A DNA stretch of 64,000 nucleotides. Source: Endobugula sp965225895 (GTDB lineage: Bacteria > Pseudomonadota > Gammaproteobacteria > Pseudomonadales > Cellvibrionaceae). The DNA is taken from assembly GCA_965225895.1 (NCBI GenBank), contig CBDDBR010000011.1, positions 1,798,001 to 1,862,000 of the forward strand, read 5' to 3'. This document shows positions 45,217 to 54,507 of this stretch, piece by piece. The first letter of the stretch is position 1. Each line of letters begins with the position of its first letter. Made by a program: the position numbers and the translations under genes. Below the pieces are notes generated by a model. The model did not search any database and had not been told where the DNA came from. It saw nothing but the letters and a program-made list of their open reading frames with translations.

Positions 45217-45588
45217 TTATAATAATTGAGTCGGCGGGTATAGTTGTGCCGCTCTACTTTTAGAAACTTTGGTTAAGGTTTGCCCAAATAATTTATCTGT
45301 TTCTACAGGGCCAATAACATTACAGAGTAACTCATATACTGACTGTACAGATTTTTGCAACGATTGGTGGCTAGGCTTAAAGTCTATATGTAACTCACCC
45401 ACTGGCTTTTTAAAGAAACGTGCCACCACATTACGTTCTGTGGATCGCAATCCAATACTGGTAAGTTCCGATAAAAAAAGCCCTCGAACATCAATTCTTT
45501 TTGCATCAACAATACCCGCCGTTTTAAACAGGTGATCTAAAACTGCAAAAAACTGAATAAAGACAATAAACGAGGTGTTGTCTTGCAT
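45217..45588 (-). CDS. Small protein downstream of amt, function unknown
   Basis: A 123-residue protein with AGGAG 6 nt before the ATG, starting 15 bp after the amt stop, so almost certainly co-transcribed. It is mostly helical: FIVFIQFFAVLDHLFKTAGI at the start, then LHIDFKPSHQSLQKSVQSVY and LFGQTLTKVSKSRAAQLYPP. It is not GlnK (no T-loop or PII fold blocks). I do not recognise it. Its place suggests a regulator or accessory of ammonium transport. Confidence 0.6.
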   Translation of the reverse strand: MQDNTSFIVFIQFFAVLDHLFKTAGIVDAKRIDVRGLFLSELTSIGLRSTERNVVARFFKKPVGELHIDFKPSHQSLQKSVQSVYELLCNVIGPVETDKLFGQTLTKVSKSRAAQLYPPTQLL

Positions 45589-45603
45589 TAGATTCTCCTT
45601 TTA

Positions 45604-46923
45604 TTAGGCATCTTTATTGAATAAGATATTTTGTTGAAACTCAGGATAACCTTGTTCATGATGCTCAGAAAAATCTAGCCCTCGCCTTTCGTCATGAGCG
45701 CTGGCTCGCAAACCAATGAGGTGATCTATTAAATAAAATACGATATACATTAATGGAAAGGCCCATAGAAAAGCCGCACCAATACCTAATAGCTGTACGG
45801 TAATAATGTGAACATTCCAAGGGTCTTCTGCGTAAAATAATCCCGCCGCTAAGGTGCCCCACACACCACAAAAACCATGCACTGATACTGCACCTACCAC
45901 ATCATCAATTTTCAATCTTAGTAATAAGTTTTCACCTGCTATAAAAATAACACTAGCAATTAAACCTGTTAAAATAGCGTAAGCAGGGGTCATGGTAGCG
46001 CAGCCTGCGGTAATACCAACTAGCCCAGCTAAACTGCCATTAATTGTTCTTGAGGCCAAAATTTTCGCCTTGGTAAAAACACCCAACAATAAAACACCTG
46101 TAGCACCTGCGGCTGCGGCTAGCTGTGTATTGTATGCAATCAACCCAATCTCGCTGGTGCCCGTTAAGGTACTGCCCGCATTAAATCCAAACCAACCAAA
46201 CCATAATATAAAACCACCCAATGCCACATACATCATATTGTGTGCGGGGATATCGGAGACTTCACCATTGTCTTTAAAACGCCCTAATCGAGGCCCTAAT
46301 ACTAGAACACCCGCTAACGCACACCAACCACCAATGGAATGCACAACGGTTGAGCCTGCAAAATCAATAAACCCTAATTCGGATAGCCAACCCGCCCCTT
46401 CGTAAAAACTACCCCATACCCAGCTACCGTATATAGGGTAAATCACCGCACAAATAAATATGGCGCCAGCTATATAACCTACAAACTGTGTTCTTTCTGC
46501 CATAGCACCACTGGCAATAGTTACCGCTGTAGCCGCAAACATTGTCTGGAAAAATGCAAACCCTAATTCAGAGCCTGAAGCATGAGATAAAAAGAAATGA
46601 TCCATACCCACCAAACCCGATGTATTAACACCAAACATAAGGCCATATCCCACAGAAAAATATATTAGTGAGCCCACACAAAGATCCATATAATTTTTTA
46701 AAATAACATTCACGGCATTTTTAGAACGAGACATACCGCTTTCGAGTAGACCAAACCCTGCCTGCATCAAAAAGACTAAAGCGCCTGCGGTAATTACCCA
46801 TACTAAATCAATGTTACCTTGAAGATTAGAAAGCTCTTCAGCGATATCATTGGCAATCACTGCCTGAGTATATGAGGAGGCAAAAAGTGCTGCTAACAAT
46901 ACATATAATATTTTAGAGTACAT
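45604..46923 (-). CDS. amt: Ammonium transporter (Amt/MEP/Rh)
   Basis: 439 residues with a cleavable signal peptide (to about residue 24, TQAVIANDIAEE) and 11 membrane segments. The first shows LVFLMQAGFGLLESGMSRSK. The twin pore histidines lie in GSTVVHSIGGWCALAGVLVL and SVHGFCGVWGTLAAGLF. The conserved Asp is in the DFAGSTVVH block. It imports NH4+/NH3. No glnK lies next to it; a small unknown gene follows instead. I could not see a clear sigma54 site upstream. Confidence 0.94.
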   Translation of the reverse strand: MYSKILYVLLAALFASSYTQAVIANDIAEELSNLQGNIDLVWVITAGALVFLMQAGFGLLESGMSRSKNAVNVILKNYMDLCVGSLIYFSVGYGLMFGVNTSGLVGMDHFFLSHASGSELGFAFFQTMFAATAVTIASGAMAERTQFVGYIAGAIFICAVIYPIYGSWVWGSFYEGAGWLSELGFIDFAGSTVVHSIGGWCALAGVLVLGPRLGRFKDNGEVSDIPAHNMMYVALGGFILWFGWFGFNAGSTLTGTSEIGLIAYNTQLAAAAGATGVLLLGVFTKAKILASRTINGSLAGLVGITAGCATMTPAYAILTGLIASVIFIAGENLLLRLKIDDVVGAVSVHGFCGVWGTLAAGLFYAEDPWNVHIITVQLLGIGAAFLWAFPLMYIVFYLIDHLIGLRASAHDERRGLDFSEHHEQGYPEFQQNILFNKDA

Positions 46924-47428
46924 AATTTTTTCGCTGCGTAGTTATCAGTAGATCTAAAATACAGCAATAAATCGACCAATATTAAAGCACCAAACAAAAA
47001 AATAAAAAACCTTAAAATACAATAACTTATAAATAATTACACCTTTCAAAAAATACACGTTCGCACCAAATGCAAACAAAAAATAACTATCGCCCTATTT
47101 TGGCGCTCACATTATTTCTATTTTGGGGCAAAAAATTCAAACGTGTATTTCTCATTTAGCAACTCACATACACTACAACAAACAATGCGTAAAAGAATAA
47201 ATAAGTAGGCCTGCATGAAAAAATATAAAGAAGAGAGTTTATAAAACGATGACATAAAGAATAATTCACTAACAGGAATACTTTGTTATGCCAGCACGTT
47301 ATTCACTAACCAAGAAATACGCATTAGATGCTTTTACCATAAAGTGGTCGTCATATAATGTGTATTCAATCAATGGGATTAAACGAGAAAATGCGCTTAC
47401 ATATTGCAAACGCATATGTAGCACGCAA
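46924..47428. other. Upstream region of amt
   Basis: About 500 bp, AT-rich. A frame on the plus strand at 47288-47551 runs antisense into the next gene and looks spurious. No NtrC or sigma54 site good enough to report was found. Confidence 0.45.
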
Positions 47429-48103
47429 TTACTGACAGTATTCTGCGGTAGGAGTAATAGATACAACTTTTACGGTTGCGCCTTTTTTAATAACAAATTC
47501 AAACACGCCTTCTTCATCTGTTTCTGGATCCCAGTCATAGGTATAGCCTAAACGTGTCCACGGGTAACCTTGTGGTAATTGATACGCTACGGCACTTTGG
47601 CTGGCATACCATGCTTTATGGCTATCGCTCACGCTATCATCAAAATTGGCTGTGCATTCTGTGGCGGTAAGACTTGGGTTTGCACAGGGTCTAAACATGT
47701 CTTTTGTTTGCACTTGCAACACCGCAAAGTAGCGCTGTTCACCTGCTTTAGGAGGCAAACCTAATAATTGTTGAATATCGGTATTTAATGCTTCTGGTTC
47801 TTTTGCAAATGTTTTACATGCATTTTGTACTGCACCGTTTTGCGTGACCCATGTTTCACCCCATGCAAGCGTTAAATCAGTACCGGGTTTATAGCTATCG
47901 GGGTACGCTGTCCATGTCACAAATTGTGCGCTAGCCGCTGTAATTGCAGCTACTTTTTTTACTTCATTCGGCTGAATAACCGCAGCGTCCTTAATGGATT
48001 TTTTATATTGTTTTTTTAACGAATCAGCCGCAAAAGCGGAGGCTGCTACGGCATAACATGCTGTCCCAATAATAAGAGCAGAAAAGGTGTTATTTTTTAT
48101 CAT
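47429..48103 (-). CDS. Secreted protein with four cysteines, function unknown
   Basis: A 224-residue precursor. The signal peptide ends at ASAFAADS (cleavage near residue 25). The mature part has KKVAAITAASAQFVTWTAYP, WGETWVTQNGAVQNAC and QRYFAVLQVQTKDMFRPCAN, with Cys at about 117, 163, 173 and 223 that could form two disulfides. The YTYDWDPETDEEGVFEFVIK end looks like beta strands. No family recognised. It is single, in the same direction as amt, and between amt and a channel gene. Periplasmic or surface location is likely. Confidence 0.65.
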   Translation of the reverse strand: MIKNNTFSALIIGTACYAVAASAFAADSLKKQYKKSIKDAAVIQPNEVKKVAAITAASAQFVTWTAYPDSYKPGTDLTLAWGETWVTQNGAVQNACKTFAKEPEALNTDIQQLLGLPPKAGEQRYFAVLQVQTKDMFRPCANPSLTATECTANFDDSVSDSHKAWYASQSAVAYQLPQGYPWTRLGYTYDWDPETDEEGVFEFVIKKGATVKVVSITPTAEYCQ

Positions 48104-48275
48104 GAACTATTCTCTTGTTGTTTTTTTGAAGTACTACCAAAACGCGAGCCGATAATATCATGGTAATAAAATATAAAAACGCAAAGAAAGAAAAGAGCGC
48201 CACAAAGTTTATAGACTAAGAAATACTTATTAAATAGTAAATATCGTGGATCTATCATCAACTATCATCAAATAC

Positions 48276-48309
48276 AAAAAAGCCCTGTTTATTGCTAAAC
48301 AGGGCTTTT
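48276..48309 (-). terminator. Terminator of the outer-membrane channel gene
   Basis: A 13-bp perfect stem AAAAGCCCTGTTT / AAACAGGGCTTTT (48278-48290 and 48297-48309), 6-nt loop, T tract on the minus strand, 40 bp past the stop at 48349. Confidence 0.9.
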
Positions 48310-48348
48310 ATTTGGTTTATAAAAGCGATAAATAATTAATCGATTCGA

Positions 48349-49593
48349 TTAAAATTTAGTGCCTACCCACAACGCTAGTTTTTCAGTATCTACAGCGCCT
48401 GCTGGACGATCATCTACAGAGTAGTCTGCATACTTGATACCGCCAAAATAGCTTTTACCAAACTTCATACCATACACAACATCGATTTCAGAACCTAAGT
48501 CATCTTCACCTGCAACTTCATCGGCTGTAAAGTCGTGATATTTAACCGTTAATTTACCTGGACCAACTTTAGAAGAAATTAGGAAATATAAATCTTCTAA
48601 ACCAGATGCGGGCGTACCTAAGAAAGTATCCGCAAAACCATTAAATTTGTGTAATGTTGCTAAAGGCGTAGAAAAACCATTATTCACAGTACCTGATTTC
48701 ACCTCAGCAGCACCAAGCACTTCATAACCTAATTTAAAAGTAATTCCAGATGTCACAATTCCAAAGCTAGCAGAAATATAGTCTGAGTCAGATTGATCTA
48801 CACCATCACCACTTTCAAATTCTTGATCAGCAAACTCTAATTCATATAAAAATTTATTCGACCCTGATTTTGCAGCACCAGCAAAGCGAACACCTACAGT
48901 ATCTAGTGCATCACCATCATTACCGCCCGATGCAGTTTCTAGTAAGTAAGCATAGCCACTTAATTTACCTACTGGTGTTTTATAAGAAATATTGAAGATA
49001 TTGTCTTGTGAATCTAGATCTGCATCTTCAGCGAAAATACGGTTACGCTTATAAATGTGACCCGCAGTAAGAGCTAATTTATCAGTAGGTGTTACCTTAA
49101 ACGTGATCGCATCAAAAGTTTGGCGATCTTGTCTCCAACCTACGTGACCAATAAAACGGTGGTTATCTAAAGTAATGACTTGCGCACCATATTTAACTGT
49201 TAACAAATCATTTTTATACTGAATAAATGCCTGATCTACTTCTGTTGTTTCTGGATCAGCAATGACGGAAAACTGATTTGGATTGGCGTTAAAGCCTGTT
49301 GGGCCAACTGTAAAATCGCCTACACCACCAACAATACGACTGTCTTCCACTTCAATTAACGCAGAAAAACCACCAATACTGCCAGTCTTATAACCAAGAC
49401 GTGTACGTAGCGTTAATGCATCTGCATCCGCAACAGCATTGTTTTGCTCTACTGATTCATAACGGAAACGGAAATTGCCGTAAGCTTTACCAGAAGACAA
49501 TGCTTCAGCAAGACTGTCTGCTGCTAGAGTAGGCGCACTCACGGTACTCCCTAACAACGCTAACCCTAATAAATAACTATGCCTTTTATCCAC
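48349..49593 (-). CDS. Alginate-export-like outer-membrane channel
   Basis: A 414-residue beta-barrel precursor. The GTG at 49593 is chosen because GAGG stands 9 nt upstream and it begins the signal peptide (DKRHSYLLGLALLGSTVSAP then TLAAD). A further GTG 19 codons upstream is less likely. The mature part has the AlgE-like YGNFRFRYESVEQ, LTLRTRLGYKTG and SALIEVEDSR strands, and ends LALWVGTKF with terminal Phe. This family includes AlgE and many porin-like channels. Here no alginate genes are near, so a general or sugar-acid channel is likely. Strong terminator downstream. Confidence 0.8.
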   Translation of the reverse strand: MDKRHSYLLGLALLGSTVSAPTLAADSLAEALSSGKAYGNFRFRYESVEQNNAVADADALTLRTRLGYKTGSIGGFSALIEVEDSRIVGGVGDFTVGPTGFNANPNQFSVIADPETTEVDQAFIQYKNDLLTVKYGAQVITLDNHRFIGHVGWRQDRQTFDAITFKVTPTDKLALTAGHIYKRNRIFAEDADLDSQDNIFNISYKTPVGKLSGYAYLLETASGGNDGDALDTVGVRFAGAAKSGSNKFLYELEFADQEFESGDGVDQSDSDYISASFGIVTSGITFKLGYEVLGAAEVKSGTVNNGFSTPLATLHKFNGFADTFLGTPASGLEDLYFLISSKVGPGKLTVKYHDFTADEVAGEDDLGSEIDVVYGMKFGKSYFGGIKYADYSVDDRPAGAVDTEKLALWVGTKF

Positions 49594-50037
49594 TTTAATT
49601 ACCTCGCCTCTAATAGTATTTAATTTTTTTGTTTTACAAATAATGTTCACTCACTGCATAGCAAACAATAAGCCAACATTGAATTATTCAGCAAAAACAA
49701 CAGCTTACAGAAAAACCAAAGTAAAAAAACAAACATGTTCTATTTTTAAGCGAACCAATCTAATGCAAAAAAAATAGTAAAAGCACTAAAAAATTTCATT
49801 TTTATTGCACAAAAAAATTTATTTTCCCTATTCGTTAGTTAAAGATGCACCAATAATGACATTCATTTTTAGTAAAAAATAAATACTTTCTTTTCATCAT
49901 GAGGAAGCGATGTTGATAAAATGTGAGGGAATTAAAAGCTGAAAAATACAACAAATAACACACGTAATGACGGTGAAGGATATTTAAGGCATATATAGTA
50001 TAATAAATAGATTACTCATTATGGTTACCGCATTTGT
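49594..50037. other. Divergent promoter region between the channel and the glycosyltransferases
   Basis: 444 bp, strongly AT-rich, with A and T tracts (for example near 49770-49830). It must hold two divergent promoters. No specific operator was found. Confidence 0.45.
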
Positions 50038-51285
50038 ATGACTAACACCCAAAAGCAGAGCAAGGAACCCACCTCGCCATCTATCACCTATGTTATTAGC
50101 CAGTACCCTGCTATTTCTCATACCTTTATTTTGGGTGAAGTTAACGGTATTACCCGCGAAGGCATTCAAGTGAATGTTGCATCAATTAATGCGCCTGATC
50201 GCCCCTATGAGGCGCTCACATCGGAAGAGCAAGCAGCATACAAAAGCACAACCTTTGTAAAATCAACGTTGACCCGCCATTTTTTTACGCAATGCTACCA
50301 AGCGATTAAATCATTTCCACGTGGTTTATTCACATCATTAGCAAGTGCTCTTGCGGCGGGAATTCGCTATCCACGCACATTGCCACACCAAATCGCCTAC
50401 TGGTTAGAAGCGATTGTTGTTGCCAATATGGCAACAAAGAATAACAGCACACAATTACATGCTCACTTTTCTACTCAAGGGTGTACTGTTGCCATGCGGG
50501 CAGCCGAGATGGCAGGTATTGATTTTTCTTTAACTGTGCACGGGCCCGATGAGTTTTATCAGGTTAACGAGCAGCATTTAGAACAAAAATTTGCAAAAGC
50601 TAATTTTATTGTATGCATTAGTGATTTTGCTAAGAGCCAAGTGATGAAGTACACCCAATTTTCGGACTGGGATAAATTACATGTTAATAATTTGGGCGTT
50701 GATGCACATTTATTTCACCCTGCTGAAAAAAATAATGAGCGCATGTCGCTATTATGCGTAGGCCGCTTATGTAATGCTAAAGGCCAAGGTGTTCTTATAC
50801 AAGCGGCCAAATTATTACGCGAGCGTGGTATCGATTTTACACTACGTTTTGTTGGCAATGGCCCCGATAGAAAAAGCCTAGAAGCATTTACGCGCGACAA
50901 TCAACTCAATGAACACATTCAGTTTTTAGGTAAAGTCAATCACGATCAAGTACAACTATTACAACGTGAAGCCGATATATTTGTGATTCCCAGTTTTGCT
51001 GAAGGTATTCCTATTGTACTGATGGAAGCGATGGCTTCAGGCACACCGTGTGTCACTACGCATATTACGGGGATTCCTGAATTATTTACGCATACACAGG
51101 ATGGTTTATTAGTAAGGCCTGGCAACGCTGTGATGTTAGCCGATGCCCTAGCGTTGTTAATTAATGATGAAGAGCTGCGCCAGTCTATTGCCACAGAAGC
51201 ATTAAATACCGTAAAAGAAAAATGGTGTATTCATAAAAGTAATCAACGACTTGCTCAACTGTTTACGCGCCTGCTTAGTCAATAA
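50038..51285 (+). CDS. Glycosyltransferase, GT4 type
   Basis: 415 residues with GT-B fold. The N-terminal half has YVISQYPAISHTFILGEV, a common start for GT4 enzymes of colanic-acid type. LHAHFSTQGCTVAMRAAEM and FSLTVHGPDEFYQ precede the C-terminal half, with LLCVGRLCNAKGQGVLIQA and the nucleotide-sugar motif FVIPSFAEGIPIVLMEAMA (E-x7-E). It transfers a sugar from a nucleotide donor in surface polysaccharide or glycolipid formation. It stands ahead of a GT2 gene 22 bp downstream in the same direction. No ribosome site is obvious. Confidence 0.88.
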   Translation: MTNTQKQSKEPTSPSITYVISQYPAISHTFILGEVNGITREGIQVNVASINAPDRPYEALTSEEQAAYKSTTFVKSTLTRHFFTQCYQAIKSFPRGLFTSLASALAAGIRYPRTLPHQIAYWLEAIVVANMATKNNSTQLHAHFSTQGCTVAMRAAEMAGIDFSLTVHGPDEFYQVNEQHLEQKFAKANFIVCISDFAKSQVMKYTQFSDWDKLHVNNLGVDAHLFHPAEKNNERMSLLCVGRLCNAKGQGVLIQAAKLLRERGIDFTLRFVGNGPDRKSLEAFTRDNQLNEHIQFLGKVNHDQVQLLQREADIFVIPSFAEGIPIVLMEAMASGTPCVTTHITGIPELFTHTQDGLLVRPGNAVMLADALALLINDEELRQSIATEALNTVKEKWCIHKSNQRLAQLFTRLLSQ

Positions 51286-51307
51286 TTCACATAGCGAACA
51301 CGTTATT

Positions 51308-52489
51308 ATGCTCTCTTTTTTTGCCACTCTAACATCAACTGTTTATTCTGTTCTTGTTATACCCCCAGTCATTTATTTATTATTGATTAGTCTTGCTGGC
51401 TTTAAAAAACCATCGCGAAAAAACCTACCAAAAAATACACAAAACACATCTCAAGCTCGCATTGGTATTTTGGTTCCTGCGCATAATGAAACACTCACTA
51501 TTGAACGTACCATCACCAGTTTATTGCATGCCGCGGGACGCAGCGACAATATTGATATTACAATTATTGCCGATAATTGCAGCGATAATACCGCAGCACT
51601 TGCACGCCAACACCCAGTACAAGTATTAGAGAGACATAACGAACATTTACGAGGCAAAGGCGCCGCGCTGCAATGGGCCATGGAACAACTTACCGATAAA
51701 GCCTATGACTACACGATGATTATTGATGCCGATAGCATTGTGAATGACGATTTTTTTTGTGAGCTACGCTTAAGCCTAGGCCAACACGCGTGTGAAGTAG
51801 TACAAACGCGTTACGAAGCTCTTGCTAATGCACACTCAAGTATTAAGCGCCTTGCTATGCTGGGTTTTAATGTTTTACGCGCTCGTGGCCGTGTGAGCTT
51901 AGGAGGCTCTGCGGGCATTATGGGTAATGGCTTTATTGTGAGTAAGGCAGCCTTAGAGAAAGTGCCCTTTAAGGCCAATTCTATTGTCGAAGACTTGGAA
52001 TACCATATGCGTTTAGTCGAGTCGGACATTAGCGTACGTTATTGCGATAGCGCCCGCATTTATGGCGAAATGCCTACCGATGATGCGGCAAGTGATGTGC
52101 AATCATCTCGCTGGGAAGGCGGGCGATTAGGTGTGCTAAAAACCATGTGGTGGCCGCTACTGAAAAAATCATGCACAGGCATTGTTAAAGGCGAGCTACA
52201 CGCCTTAGATGCACTACTTGATCTAATGCTGCTACCCATTGGTTATATGGTGATGGTACTGGCTATTGGGTTACTGTTCCCTTATACACAAGCCACTGCC
52301 CTACTCGGCTTTATAGCGGTAGGCATTTATGTATTAGGCGCCGCCTTCTGTGGCAATGGTATTAGTGAGCTATCTGTACTCACTAAACTGCCCGCTTTTT
52401 TATTCAAAAAAATTATGCGTATCCCCGCATTAATTGCATCATCATCAAGCCGTACGCTTTGGAACAGAACACCGCGGGATAAAGAGTAA
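51308..52489 (+). CDS. Membrane glycosyltransferase, GT2 type
   Basis: 393 residues if started at 51308; an earlier frame would overlap the GT4 gene by 35 bp. An N-terminal membrane helix (about 5-30) is followed by a GT-A domain: ARIGILVPAHNETLTIERT, the IIADNCSDNT motif, MIIDADSIVND (DxD type) and the late EDLEYHMRL (ED). SSRWEGGRLGVL fits the QxxRW-like motif of processive enzymes. Three C-terminal helices follow. It probably makes or extends a surface glycan with the GT4 partner. Confidence 0.85.
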   Translation: MLSFFATLTSTVYSVLVIPPVIYLLLISLAGFKKPSRKNLPKNTQNTSQARIGILVPAHNETLTIERTITSLLHAAGRSDNIDITIIADNCSDNTAALARQHPVQVLERHNEHLRGKGAALQWAMEQLTDKAYDYTMIIDADSIVNDDFFCELRLSLGQHACEVVQTRYEALANAHSSIKRLAMLGFNVLRARGRVSLGGSAGIMGNGFIVSKAALEKVPFKANSIVEDLEYHMRLVESDISVRYCDSARIYGEMPTDDAASDVQSSRWEGGRLGVLKTMWWPLLKKSCTGIVKGELHALDALLDLMLLPIGYMVMVLAIGLLFPYTQATALLGFIAVGIYVLGAAFCGNGISELSVLTKLPAFLFKKIMRIPALIASSSSRTLWNRTPRDKE

Positions 52490-52510
52490 GTTTAAAATTC
52501 ATTGTATTTA

Positions 52511-53332
52511 TTAAATATCATGACTCACGGGCTCTAGACGAAAAATAAAAATTTCATTCTTCATTAAATACCACACAATGTTTATATTAAGCTCTTTTAA
52601 GCATTCTATAGTGTCTATATGAATTTCACATTCAGGTAAAACTATATATTTAGATACCTTAGACAAACCTATAGAATGCATAAATAATTGACCAACAGCA
52701 GTATAAATAGACTGAGTATCACCCGAAGTTTTCACTTCAAATATAGATGTTATCTCTCCTTTGTTTTCTATAGCCAGATCAATTTTTTGAGTATTAAATA
52801 TAACACTATGATCAAAATTATTTTCTGCAAATTCCTTCAAAAAATCTACAACAATACCATGAGTTACAGTGGCTTCAGTTACAGAGCTTTTACTAATTTT
52901 TTTACTGCCACTAAACTCCGAAGAAAAATACTTACCACCTGCCTCTAAAATTTTTACATTCTGCTCTTTATCTAACAAGGAATCATATGAAAGAAGAGCT
53001 AGAGGGCGTATATACTTCCACAAATTATCGACATCAAGTCGACTTAATCTATCATAAACGTCTTGATTTACAGACGGCAATTTCTGAGCTTTCCCATCTT
53101 TTCCCTTCCAACCACTACGATTATTATCCAAATGACTATCAAAATGGTCTCGTATATTTTTAAGGCTATTCTTAAATTCATCAGGCGTTTTATTTCCACC
53201 GAAAGCATCATAAAACTTCAAATATGCTTCTTTCCAATTATAAGCTTTAAGCTGAGGTGGCGGACCGTCTATACCTACACGAGATAAAAAGTAGCCGATT
53301 TCAATAAGTCTAACGTCTAATTTATCACTCAT
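52511..53332 (-). CDS. Orphan PD-(D/E)xK-like nuclease protein
   Basis: 273 residues. The C-terminal half has KIDLAIENKGEITSIFEVKT then SGDTQSIYTAVGQLFMHSIG. This is the D...E-x-K with a following Q that marks PD-(D/E)xK restriction-type nucleases. The N-terminal half is helical (WKEAYLKFYDAFGG, KNIRDHFDSHLDNNRSGWKG). No methylase is next to it. AT-rich, unlike its neighbours, suggesting transfer. It may be a restriction or anti-phage nuclease, or a nuclease-like regulator; both are inference. It stands alone between two unrelated genes in the same direction as mscS. Confidence 0.6.
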   Translation of the reverse strand: MSDKLDVRLIEIGYFLSRVGIDGPPPQLKAYNWKEAYLKFYDAFGGNKTPDEFKNSLKNIRDHFDSHLDNNRSGWKGKDGKAQKLPSVNQDVYDRLSRLDVDNLWKYIRPLALLSYDSLLDKEQNVKILEAGGKYFSSEFSGSKKISKSSVTEATVTHGIVVDFLKEFAENNFDHSVIFNTQKIDLAIENKGEITSIFEVKTSGDTQSIYTAVGQLFMHSIGLSKVSKYIVLPECEIHIDTIECLKELNINIVWYLMKNEIFIFRLEPVSHDI

Positions 53333-53355
53333 ATTTGTATTAACATACCAATTGA

Positions 53356-54483
53356 CTACTGTTTACCTAATTCACGTAGGCCTGCCATTTCAGGTGTTTC
53401 TTTGGCGATATGCAATGTAGAGGTTGGGAAGGCAAATTCGGCACCATGCGCTTCAACGATACTGGCAACTTGTAGTAATACATCTTGTTTCACATCGTGA
53501 TAAATAAACCAGTCTTTCGTTTTAGTCATGGTGTAAATAAAGAAGTCGATCGACGATGCAGAAAACGCATTAAAATTTACAATCAACGCTTGGGTTGTAT
53601 CAATATCGTTATGGTTTTGTAGCATGGCTTTTACGTCGGCCACAATGCCTGCCATTTTATCCATATCATCGTAACGAATACCGAGTGTTTCATGAATACG
53701 GCGATGGGTCATGCGTGATGGGTTTTCTACCACAATGGTAGAAAAAATTGAATTAGGTACATAGATAGGTCGTTTACTAAACGCCCGAATGCGCGTTTGT
53801 CGCCAGCCAATGTGTTCTACCACTCCTTCTATTTCTCGGTCGTTTGAACGAATCCAATCACCTACGGCAAAAGGACGATCTAAATAAATCATTAAACCAC
53901 CAAAAAAATTGGATAATAAATCTTTGGCTGCAAAGCCTATGGCAATACCGCCAATACCACCAAAGGCCAACACACCTGAAATGCTAAAACCTAGCGTTTC
54001 TAAAATCACTACACTCGATGTGATAATAATGGCCATGCGTAATAATTTGCATAGCGCCTCTATGGTGACACGGTCTATACGGCTATCGTCATCACTCGGT
54101 TTTTCTAGCTGTTCTTCTATTAGGCGGTGCTGTAAAAATGCAATAAATTCTGATGCAAACCATGTGATGGCAATAATAATTCCGACATCACCAATTACAC
54201 TAATAACGGCGGCCAGTTGTTCATCTTCGGAGTGACGTACTAGTTGCCCTATTACCGTTAAACCTACCATCCATAGGATTAAAGTGATTGGGCGTCTAGC
54301 GGAGTGTAATACTGCATCATCCCAAATATTATGGGTTTTTTCTTCGGCGTGTTTTATGAGTTGTTTAAGAATACGTCGCTGAATAAAATCAATCAGTAGT
54401 ACAGCACAAACCACCAAGAATACGTGTAGGATCCAACCATTTTCGGCATTTAGGTTGCTGAAAAATTGCGTCAACTCAGACAT
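53356..54483 (-). CDS. MscS-family mechanosensitive channel
   Basis: 375 residues. Four or five N-terminal helices, then the MscS pore helix and beta domain: VLAFGGIGGIAIGFAAKDLL, SNFFGGLMIYLDRPFAVGDW and VEHIGWRQTRIRAFSKRPIY with VPNSIFSTIVVENPSRM. The C-terminal cytoplasmic cage follows. AAAGG stands about 8 nt before ATG. It releases solutes when the membrane is stretched. It lies 24 bp before the stop of the thi operon's neighbour region and may be read with it. Confidence 0.9.
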   Translation of the reverse strand: MSELTQFFSNLNAENGWILHVFLVVCAVLLIDFIQRRILKQLIKHAEEKTHNIWDDAVLHSARRPITLILWMVGLTVIGQLVRHSEDEQLAAVISVIGDVGIIIAITWFASEFIAFLQHRLIEEQLEKPSDDDSRIDRVTIEALCKLLRMAIIITSSVVILETLGFSISGVLAFGGIGGIAIGFAAKDLLSNFFGGLMIYLDRPFAVGDWIRSNDREIEGVVEHIGWRQTRIRAFSKRPIYVPNSIFSTIVVENPSRMTHRRIHETLGIRYDDMDKMAGIVADVKAMLQNHNDIDTTQALIVNFNAFSASSIDFFIYTMTKTKDWFIYHDVKQDVLLQVASIVEAHGAEFAFPTSTLHIAKETPEMAGLRELGKQ

Positions 54484-54507
54484 GATATGAACCTTTAAAA
54501 AATAAAA

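Noticed and set aside
47288..47551. 87-codon frame on the plus strand
   Set aside because: Half of it is antisense to the secreted-protein gene; no ribosome site or recognisable domain.
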